Below, piece by piece: positions 6,855-13,642 of a DNA stretch of 55,031 nucleotides. The position numbers and the translations under genes are program-made. The DNA is from Streptomyces sp. 8L (lineage in GTDB: Bacteria; Actinomycetota; Actinomycetes; Streptomycetales; Streptomycetaceae), in contig NZ_JAIUKE010000015.1 of NCBI RefSeq assembly GCF_020176795.1, positions 1 through 55,031 of the forward strand, written 5' to 3'. Each line of letters begins with the position of its first letter. The stretch's first letter is position 1. Under the pieces are notes generated by a model. That model did no database searches. It had not been told where the DNA came from and was given only the letters and a program-made list of their open reading frames with translations.

Positions 6855-8278
6855 TACTGGTCCCCTCCGAGGGTGTAGGTGCGCTTCTGCTTCACCTGGG
6901 CCAGGTCGCGGCCTTCCACGAACACCTGGCGCCAGTCACCGGCGACGTGCAGTTCGTCGGTGCCGGACATCTCGATGACTGTCAGTCCGGACGCGTGTGC
7001 CTTCTGCGCTTTGCGCCACAGATTCGCGAATGCTTGCGCTCGGATGATGTGCATCCAGTCCGGCCGCCGAATCTCGCGATTGGCGCTGGATTCTCCGATG
7101 GTGGACACGAACTTAGAATACATGAACTTCACGTACTGCGTGGTGAGTTCGTCATTCTTCGCAATGGCTTCCTTGCGTACCTCCACCAGTGCGCGGCGCA
7201 TTTTCTCCAGCAAGCCTTCGGTGCTGCCCGATGTGAGTGACTCGTGAATTGTCGGTGCTTCGCACAGGCCGTTTTTCGCGCAGTCGAGGAGGAGGCGCAG
7301 CGTCGGTTCTGCGATCCACAGGTCGCCTGGGACTTTCCGGGCGCCGAGCGGATTGGGGAGGTCCGAGGTCGTCCACTGGGGCGGGGTGATGCGGTGGATG
7401 CCCGAGCGCCGGGGGTCGAGGGCGGCTTCGTCGCCGGGCGAGGGCACCAGCCGGCCGATCGGGAGATGGGTCTTGAGTGCGGCGAGGTAGGCGGCGTTCA
7501 TGTCCAGGGCGGTGACGTCCAGGCGCAGGAGGCCCGCGCCGGCGGCGCGGTGCAGCTCGGTCGCGCGCCACTTCGGCCGGCCTTCCCAGACCTCGTCGGC
7601 GCCCTTCTGGCTCTTCTTCTTCAGCAGGTCGGCGGTCGGGGGGAACTCGGTGTGCTCGTAGCGGCCGCCGACGCGGGAGAACTTGAACAGGGCCATCACG
7701 TCCGGGATGGTGCTCTTGGTCAGGGCGGCCCCCGCGGCGTCCAGGTCTCCGTCATGCTCCGTCAGGGTCCGCGTGACCGTCGCGCGGATCTCGTCCGCGA
7801 GAGGGGCGGAGGGCGCCGTGCGCCGCCGAGGCGCAGTAGCCGGTGCCGCATCGGCCGCAGGTGCGGCGGCCGGCGGTTTTGGGTCCGGTGACGTCGCCTC
7901 GCGGGTTGCCGGCAGCGGCGCGGCAGCGGTCGGCGAGGCGGGTGGGGTGAGGGGTGCGGGACTGCCGGCGGGCACCGGGGCCGGTTGTGGCGCGAGGCGC
8001 GTCGTGTGCCGCGCATTTCCCGCGTGCTGGGACAGGGCGAGTTTCTCGGCTGCGTGCGTGGGCCCGGCCAGCAGATCCAGCGGGAGCATCCCGTAGTGCG
8101 CGGCCAACAGGTCGACGTCGTCCAGCGACCAGGACCGCTGCCCCTTCAACTTGCGCGACACCTGCGCCTGCGTCTGCCCGATACCCGCGGCCAGATCAGT
8201 CTGCCGTTCACCGCTCTGCGCCATCAGGGCAGCCACCGTGAGCCGCAGCAGAGCCTGAGTACTCATCACCATGATCAC
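6854..8278 (-). CDS. Tap-like telomere-associated protein with XRE helix-turn-helix
   Basis: A 474-residue protein. An N-terminal XRE-type helix-turn-helix (about 24-72: RQTDLAAGIGQTQAQVSRKL) is joined by a Pro/Ala-rich linker (about 95-160) to a C-terminal domain. From memory of chromosomal Tap, three segments correspond: LDMNAAYLAAL (258-268), LPNPLGARKVPGDLW (307-321), and RRPDWMHIIRAQAFANLWRK (404-423). The same domain places an Asp-x-Asn-x-x-Tyr at 259-264, K384..S388 at 384-395, and SGTDELHV at 438-445, in the order of family-B polymerase motifs A, B and C. Tap proteins bind telomere DNA and recruit terminal protein; nucleotide-adding activity has been reported for Tap/Tac. It is shorter than chromosomal Tap (~740). 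Several ATGs lie within the first six codons, so the exact start is uncertain. Confidence 0.7.
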   Translation of the reverse strand: MIMVMSTQALLRLTVAALMAQSGERQTDLAAGIGQTQAQVSRKLKGQRSWSLDDVDLLAAHYGMLPLDLLAGPTHAAEKLALSQHAGNARHTTRLAPQPAPVPAGSPAPLTPPASPTAAAPLPATREATSPDPKPPAAAPAADAAPATAPRRRTAPSAPLADEIRATVTRTLTEHDGDLDAAGAALTKSTIPDVMALFKFSRVGGRYEHTEFPPTADLLKKKSQKGADEVWEGRPKWRATELHRAAGAGLLRLDVTALDMNAAYLAALKTHLPIGRLVPSPGDEAALDPRRSGIHRITPPQWTTSDLPNPLGARKVPGDLWIAEPTLRLLLDCAKNGLCEAPTIHESLTSGSTEGLLEKMRRALVEVRKEAIAKNDELTTQYVKFMYSKFVSTIGESSANREIRRPDWMHIIRAQAFANLWRKAQKAHASGLTVIEMSGTDELHVAGDWRQVFVEGRDLAQVKQKRTYTLGGDQ

Positions 8279-8283
8279 AACCT

Positions 8284-8318
8284 AGCATGCCGAATACCAA
8301 TATGGCATTCGGCATGCT
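8284..8318. promoter_or_regulatory. 12-bp inverted repeat upstream of the Tap-like gene, likely operator
   Basis: AGCATGCCGAAT (8284-8295) is repeated in inverse at 8307-8318 (ATTCGGCATGCT) with an 11-base spacer. It starts six bases upstream of the farthest start codon of the Tap-like gene and sits in a locally AT-richer region. It probably overlaps the operon promoter and is a natural target for the XRE domain of the encoded protein; a role as a DNA-processing site is also possible. Confidence 0.6.
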
Positions 8319-8389
8319 GTTTGTGCCTGAGTGCGGTCTCCACCCCCACGCGCCGCTCGACCAAGAGGCTCTGTTCACGAGAGGAAGTC

Positions 8390-8509
8390 GTGAACGAAGC
8401 CAGTGAGCAGCACGCCGTGCGGCTGGGCGTGTTCCTGAGCAACAGCCAGATCCGCCGGGCGACGCTGAGCGAGGAACGCGCCCAGCAGCTCATCGCACTC
8501 GGCATCTGA
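8390..8509 (+). pseudogene. Helicase-associated (HA) domain tail, 39 codons
   Basis: GTG 8390 follows GAGAGGA with good spacing and opens a 39-codon frame containing RLGVFLSNSQIRRATLSEE and ending RAQQLIALGI. This is the repeated motif (LGVWLSN.R.RR.KL...R...L..LG) of the helicase-associated domain found at the C-terminus of telomeric helicases in Streptomyces. Only the last repeat remains. It is either a relic of a ttrA-like telomeric helicase or, less likely, a tiny functional gene with its own ribosome site. It is divergent from the Tap-like operon. Confidence 0.55.
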
Positions 8510-8679
8510 GCAGCGGCGCATACGGGGGCGTAATCGACCGTTTCCGCCTCCCTGATTTATTGGATGTCGGGCGATGCGACCCGGATCACGGGTGGGCCGT
8601 ACTGTCCTGCGGGCCACGAGAAGGGCGAAGAGGCGAAGCCCGGGAATCTGCCCGGCGTCAGCAGAAACGGCCTACGCCC

Positions 8680-8892
8680 ATGACTCCGCTCTACCTCGCC
8701 CTGCTCGCTCTCGTCGTCTTGGGTGCCCTTGCCGCATACGGCCTCCACCGGGCGCGCGTCCTCGACATCCCCCGCATCCTCCGGACCGGGACCCGGGCCG
8801 TGGTCGTCCTCGGCCTCGGTTCCCTGGCCGCGCTCCTGGTCGACCCGGCTGACGTCCCCGCCGTCCTGCGGGCTCTCCTGGGGTGGTTCTGA
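8680..8892 (+). CDS. Small two-helix membrane protein, unknown function
   Basis: A 70-residue protein (ATG 8680): hydrophobic residues 4-20 (LYLALLALVVLGALAAYG), a short basic loop (LHRARVLDIPRILRTG), a second hydrophobic segment (AVVVLGLGSLAALLV) and a short tail. No convincing ribosome site is seen; the frame is open 40 codons further upstream but that part looks non-coding. Codon use is typical of Streptomyces. No family recognised; it may be a plasmid-type small membrane protein. Confidence 0.4.
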   Translation: MTPLYLALLALVVLGALAAYGLHRARVLDIPRILRTGTRAVVVLGLGSLAALLVDPADVPAVLRALLGWF

Positions 8893-8953
8893 GGCGGGAC
8901 CTTCTGCCCTCCCGGTGTGGCCGTTTGCCGGGAGTCCGCTGAACAGCCCTCTC

Positions 8954-9121
8954 CTACGCGCGACTCGGGAACCGGCCGACGATGCCCGCGCAGAGGCGGG
9001 AGTCGGCGAAGGTCTTCGTCCAGCCGCCGAACGACTCCTTGGAAGCGATGGCGACACTGTCCTTCTCCTCGCGCTCGGTCAAAACTTGGAAGAGGAACTC
9101 GGCACCGTGGCGGTCGAGTCC
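8954..9121 (-). pseudogene. IstB (IS21-family helper ATPase) fragment
   Basis: The minus strand encodes DRHGAEFLFQVLTEREEK, then SVAIASKESFGGWTKTF and SRLCAGIVGRF. This is the classic C-terminal third of the IS21-family transposition ATPase IstB. The Walker regions and the partner transposase IstA are missing, so it is a solo remnant. Confidence 0.7.
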
Positions 9122-9757
9122 CATGGGGCCGGCCCAGCGTGCCGCCGTAGATCTCCCAGTCAGCTGCCGGGCCCCCGCCCGAGCCGCTGCCCGTATCCAC
9201 ATACACCGGCCCCGGCACACTCCGGACCTGAAGAAGCGCAACCGCACGCCCCGTATGCACCATCCCGAACCGCTCCGACACCCAGCTCATCCCAACCCCC
9301 AACCCCCGACGCCGCCCCCGGGCATCCGGCCACGAGCATCCCAACCCGAGGAGCGCGCCGAAGAGAAATAAGTGAAATCTTCACCCCCATCAGCGATGCA
9401 CTGTGCCAATAGATCAGCTGCGCCTTTGCGAGGCAGACCCGGCCCACTTGGTCACGCTCGCCCGCGCCCTCTCACCGCGGGACGAGGGCGATGCCAGTGT
9501 TCGTGCGCCTGCTGATCACGGCATGAGCCGATGAGACGGCCGAGACCCAATGGAGGCTGCACGGGGCGGCCCAAGGCGCCTTCGATCAACCGCTGTCCGC
9601 GCACAGGCGTGGGCGAGCTGGGTCCGATCGAAGGAAACAGCCCCCTGACCCGTCCCGAGGACCCGTGCACGGACCGCGCGCGCCGCCGTACGAGTGGTCC
9701 CCCGCATGAGCACGAACCACACCGCCCGCGCACGACGCCTCAGCAGACACGAACGAC
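9122..9757. other. 636 bases without a recognisable gene
   Basis: Frames on both strands are open for short distances but show no family motif or ribosome site. I see nothing to annotate. Confidence 0.4.
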
Positions 9758-9990
9758 ATGCACCTGACAGAACCCGGCCTGCCTGTCCCAGATATCACCA
9801 CGCCCGACGAAGAAACAGCACGCGCTGCAATACGAGAGCCGGAGCAGTTGCGGCACACCTCGGGCACTGCGCCCATGCAGCACCTCCCCGGGCAAAGCCG
9901 CCGTCGCCGCCCGCGCATACACCAACCCGCGGCCCGCAGAGGCCACGACGCCCGAAACTCTGAACGTGAAACCGCCCCGGCAAAACGGGG
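9758..9990 (+). pseudogene. DUF6207-like small protein, frameshifted
   Basis: From ATG 9758 the frame gives HLTEPGL...DITTPDEETARA, then a LEQ..ATSGT-like stretch (here PEQLRHTSGTAPMQHLPG). The expected continuation (PGKAAVAARAYTN) appears in the next frame from about 9890. This is the pattern I remember for DUF6207, a small Streptomyces family of unknown function. One frameshift and several substitutions suggest a dead gene. Confidence 0.45.
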
Positions 9991-10216
9991 AGACCTGCCA
10001 GGGCAGCATATGAGAGTGGTCGCGAAGGACCGTCGCCCCACGGCCAAAGACCCCGTGGGACTTCAACCGAACAATCTCCCCCACGGGCAATGAATGGGTG
10101 GAGCCCGGGAACACTCACCCCCCCCACGGCCACGGCCACGATCCGCTACAACACGTCCGCACACCCGCGTGTCCCCTAATCTCGCACTCAGTAGCGCCGC
10201 CGCCGCGAGCAGAGTG

Positions 10217-10564
10217 CTACGCACATTCCATTCGACTAACCCATCGCTGACATACGTCAACGATGATCGGCTCGAACAGCTCAGGGCTCGAAACCTCGAA
10301 GAGGAATTGGGTCAGCATCTCAACGTCCGCGTCGTCGATCTCGACACGGTCCAGCATATGAATCGCCCCAGCCCATCGCGGCAATTTGAGAACGTCTAGT
10401 TCTCCGGAGATACACCGCTGCAGAACCTCTCTTACGGCATCACGATCCAAGCACGCGGACGGCCCCTCGTATCGATCGCATCGGTTGGCGGCATCGATCA
10501 GACCACCCAACGACGACTTCCAGCGAATCAGGTTGACCAAAGCCTGGCAGGCATCCGCTCGCAT
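10217..10564 (-). CDS. Probable immunity protein of an orphan toxin cassette
   Basis: A 115-residue acidic protein starting MRADACQALVNLIRWK (ATG 10562-10564), immediately downstream of the stop codon of the toxin-tip frame on the same strand (about 10 bases apart). It contains CDRYEGPSACLDRDAV, DVLKLPRWAGAI and a C-terminal VSSPELFEPIIVDVCQRW. I do not recognise the family. The size, acidic character, lower GC and tight coupling to a truncated toxin C-terminus are typical of polymorphic-toxin immunity genes, which is the basis of the call. The frame extends upstream into the toxin gene but without a ribosome site there. Confidence 0.5.
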   Translation of the reverse strand: MRADACQALVNLIRWKSSLGGLIDAANRCDRYEGPSACLDRDAVREVLQRCISGELDVLKLPRWAGAIHMLDRVEIDDADVEMLTQFLFEVSSPELFEPIIVDVCQRWVSRMECA

Positions 10565-10574
10565 GGCCTCACCC

Positions 10575-10790
10575 TCACTTGAACTTGATGCGTGCAATGC
10601 TGCCATCCGGAAGGAAGGTTGTCTTGTAAGCCAACTCCGTGCCCCCTTCATGATTCACTCGCTTCCGGTACATAGCGTACGGCCCAGGAACCCTTCCGGG
10701 AACCTTGTAGCTGAACTCCGCACCGCCTCCGGGCAGCCGAACGATCTGGGGAATCTCGACATCCCCAGGGTCCTTCGACACAACGTCTGC
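10575..10790 (-). pseudogene. Orphan polymorphic-toxin C-terminal tip
   Basis: About 70 codons read on the minus strand: KDPGDVEIPQIV, GGGAEFSYKVPGRVPGPYA, MYRKRVNHEGGTELAYK and a final TTFLPDGSIARIKFK. A short basic C-terminus of the YxK.v...G.t....T.y.pdG.i.h.K.K type is characteristic of nuclease tips at the end of Rhs/secreted toxins; the specific family is not identified. No delivery domain, signal peptide or start precedes it; beyond about 10790 the sense is lost and the opposite strand carries another truncated gene. With the gene downstream it forms a displaced tip-immunity cassette. Confidence 0.5.
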
Positions 10791-10821
10791 CGCCAAGACG
10801 GCCGTCACGAAAAGGCTGAGT

Positions 10822-12516
10822 AACGTCACGCTGGGCATGCGCGCCGACAACGAGAGCGACGTGTACGGATGGAAGAAGTTCGACGCCAAATCGGCCGTCC
10901 TGTCCACCACCTACAACACACTGCCGAACACACCCACCAGCCTCGGCACCATCCCCTCCAGCGGCGGATGCGACACGACCGCCCCGTACACGACGATCGG
11001 CAACACCGACATCACGCTGACCGCGAAGGTCAGCGACCCCGACGGCGGCACCGTCAAGGGCCAGTTTCGGCTGTGGGGCAGCAACAACTACTCCAGCGGC
11101 GCGGAAATCTTCAACCAGGCCGTCTCCGTGCCCTCCGGCAGCGTCGCCAAAGTGAAGGTCCCCAAAGCCACCCTGTCGAAATACCTGACCGCTGCCGGAG
11201 GAACCTTCGGCTGGAAGGTCCAGACACTGGACACCAGCACCTCATCCGCCTGGGCGCCGAGCACCACGTGCCGCTTCAACTTCGATCCCAACCGGCCCAG
11301 CCACATCCCCACCATCACCTCCACCGACTTCCCCGACGGCAGCGACGGATGGCCCGCCACCACCGGCCAGGCCCGCAGCCAAGGCACCTTCACCATCACC
11401 AACGCAGGCATCACCGACGTCACCAAGTACGAATACTGGAGCGACTGGGACACCACCGTGCGCACCCTGTCCCCCACAACCTCCAACGATCCAAACGACC
11501 AGGCCACACTCAAACTCACCCCGCCCGCCGCCGGCGCCCACCGCCTCGTCGTGCGCAGCCTCGACGCCGCAAGCAACCGCTCCGACCAGGCCGCCTTCTA
11601 CTTCTACGCCAACGGCCCCTCCACACCCGACAAACCAGGCGACCTCAACGGCGACGGCATCGGCGACCTCTACGGAATCCGCACCGACGGATCCCTCAGG
11701 CTCTACGCCGGACAGGGCAACGGCTTTCTCGCGCCCTACACCGCGGCCGGCAACACGGACTTCGACGGCGCCTCCATCACCCACCGGGGAGACTGGAACC
11801 GCGACGGCTACGAAGACCTCGTCGCACTCCTCCCCGGCAGCGAGGAAAAGACCCTCGCCGTCTTCCCCAACAACGGAATCGGCTACGCCTGCACCGCACG
11901 CGACGAACAGGCTGACGGCCAGTCACAGTCCTGCCTCACCGACGAACAGCCCCTGGACGTCTACGACCCCGCCGACAACCACTGGGCCAACGCTGACCAG
12001 ATCCTCGCCGTCGGAGACGTCGACGGCCCTCTCGACACCGACGGCGACGGCACCATCGACGTCCCCGGCCACACCGACCTGCTCGTCAAGACCGGCGACC
12101 TGCTCTGGCTCTACTACGGATCCGACACCCTCTACCTCGACGAGACCCGGCCCCCCGTCCTCATCGGCAACGGCTCCTGGTCCGACTGCGACATCACCGC
12201 ACCCGGCGACCTGAACCAGGACGGCCACGTCGACCTCATTGCCCGCAACCGCAACACCGGTGACCTCAAGCTCTACGCGGGAACCGGCACCAACGGCGAA
12301 GGACTCGGATCCGGTACCGCCTCCACAGTCATAGGAACCAACTGGACCACCACCCACCGGCCCCTGTTCACCGCCACCCCCGATGCCAACCTCGACGGCA
12401 CGCCCGACATCTGGTCCACAGGAGACGACGCGAAACTCTACTTCTACCCCAACAGCCAAGGCGGCGGCACCGAAGTCGGCACCGCCGGCTGGGACCAATT
12501 CCAACAACTGAGCTGA
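10822..12516 (+). pseudogene. Secreted DNRLRE/FG-GAP repeat protein, 5'-truncated
   Basis: The frame enters at about 10822 with VTLGMRADNESDVYGWKKF, which matches the end of the DNRLRE domain in the LamG protein at 20.8-24.4 kb (VGLRASSESNDLEWKQF). Two beta-sandwich-like stretches follow, then FG-GAP/VCBS repeats (GDLNGDGIGDLYGI, GDWNRDGYEDLVAL, GDLNQDGHVDLIAR, DANLDGTPDIWS) with Ca2+-binding D.N.DG.xD loops, ending at 12516. Signal peptide and most of DNRLRE are missing, and no ribosome site precedes ATG 10837. So this is the tail of a secreted protein several hundred residues longer, cut at a junction with the oppositely oriented toxin tip. If expressed it would stay in the cytoplasm. Confidence 0.7.
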
Positions 12517-12530
12517 CCCAGCTCCCCGTC

Positions 12531-12566
12531 TGCGGGGGCGGCACGCAACAGCCTCCCGCCCCCGCA
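12531..12566 (+). terminator. Hairpin terminator after the FG-GAP gene
   Basis: An 11 bp stem, TGCGGGGGCGG (12531-12541) with CCGCCCCCGCA (12556-12566) and a 14-base loop, lies 15 bases after the stop codon. Confidence 0.7.
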
Positions 12567-12980
12567 GCACACTCACTCGCGACCGACCCGCAAGGCAAAG
12601 ACACGCACCCGCACCCCTCCCCCGGGCCCAGTGGATCGCCGCATCCGCCCAACGATGCCGCATCCCGGCAAAGCACGGTCCGACAGGCTGAACTCCGGCG
12701 CACGGATCCAGGGGCCGTGAGCCACCCCAGATCCAGCCCGCGGGACGTCCTCGCTCATCGCTCCCCCACTGGCCGAGCAGACTGCACCCGACAACCGCCG
12801 CCCAGACGCCTCTTCCCCAACCGAGGACGCGCGGCCGCGCCGTGCCGTCTCCAACAGCCTGCCTGGAGAAGGGGTATAGGCCAGGCGAAGACTTGTCATG
12901 CACGGTTTCAACGCGCGTATAGCAGGGGGGCCTGGCGACGTTTCACCCTCTCATCGGTCCTCACCCCCACGGAGACCTGC
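12567..12980. other. Gene-free stretch
   Basis: Nothing beyond weak open frames is seen. It ends with a GGAG ribosome-site-like sequence (12971-12974) in front of the following secreted-protein relic. Confidence 0.35.
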
Positions 12981-13122
12981 ATGCGCCGCACCGCCCTGGC
13001 TCTCTCCGCCACAGTGCTCGCCCTCACCTGGTTCGCTCACCGTCTCCGCGTCCGCCCCGTCGGCCCTGTCCTGGCCTGATGACCGCGATGAGCCCCCGTT
13101 TTGTACCGCACCTGTCCGCTGA
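12981..13122 (+). pseudogene. Signal peptide of a secreted protein, frameshifted relic
   Basis: ATG 12981, seven bases after GGAG, begins MRRTALALSATVLALT, a good signal-peptide n-region and core. The continuation GSLTVSASAPSALSWP, with an A-S-A cleavage-like site, is found in the next frame, so one frameshift separates them near 13029. The mature part is lost after about 13120. Parent family unknown. Confidence 0.45.
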
Positions 13123-13225
13123 CGTTGCCGTCAACTCCTGCCGTCTACCGTCTGGATACAGTAGACCTTCTAAACAACTCACACCGACTCGCCAATAGAA
13201 GAGATCGAGAGCTGCGTGGATCTAA

Positions 13226-13630
13226 CTACAACTCGATCAGGGTCGGATGATATTCAGGTCGACCGCACGTCAGAATGCTACGCAAACAACTCCGAAACTC
13301 TTCTCGATCGAATTCATTTGAATCAATCCGAAATTCAAACACGGAATCTTCAAGGTGCAGATCCCGAACAGCACTCGCTGTGAAAACGACACGCAACACG
13401 TCGCCTCGAAATTCAATTTCACGAACGGCGCCATAATTCGTCATTCCAGCCTGATTGGTGACGCAGTAAGAATCACCTTCAGGCCAGTTACTGCCCGAGC
13501 GATATTCATTCCTGCGAAGGTCGCACTGGAAGACGAAGTCTCGTCCGTCGTCTGCGGACTCGGCTAGTCCCACCATCAGCAGCGGAGATTCATCCTCCAC
13601 GCCAACTTCACGGATCTCCAGTACGACCAC
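13226..13630 (-). CDS. Imm10-like immunity protein for the Rhs toxin
   Basis: A 134-residue acidic protein that begins only 12 bases after the stop of the Rhs toxin gene on the same strand. It reads LEIREVGVEDESPLLMVGLAES, FVFQCDLRRNE, and later VFTASAVRDLHLEDSVFEFRID, ending at a conserved-looking RSILTCG. The opening (a short strand, then VGLAD.....Y...Q) and size resemble the Imm10 immunity family, from memory. AT-richer codon use, small size and position directly behind the toxin tip support the immunity role: it should bind and block the deaminase-like domain in the cytoplasm. Confidence 0.65.
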   Translation of the reverse strand: MVVLEIREVGVEDESPLLMVGLAESADDGRDFVFQCDLRRNEYRSGSNWPEGDSYCVTNQAGMTNYGAVREIEFRGDVLRVVFTASAVRDLHLEDSVFEFRIDSNEFDREEFRSCLRSILTCGRPEYHPTLIEL

Positions 13631-13642
13631 TCGAACCAGCTC

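Noticed and set aside
9160..9447. Minus-strand open frame of 95 codons
   Set aside because: Gly/Val/Ala-rich composition with no start signal; probably an antisense artefact next to the IstB relic.
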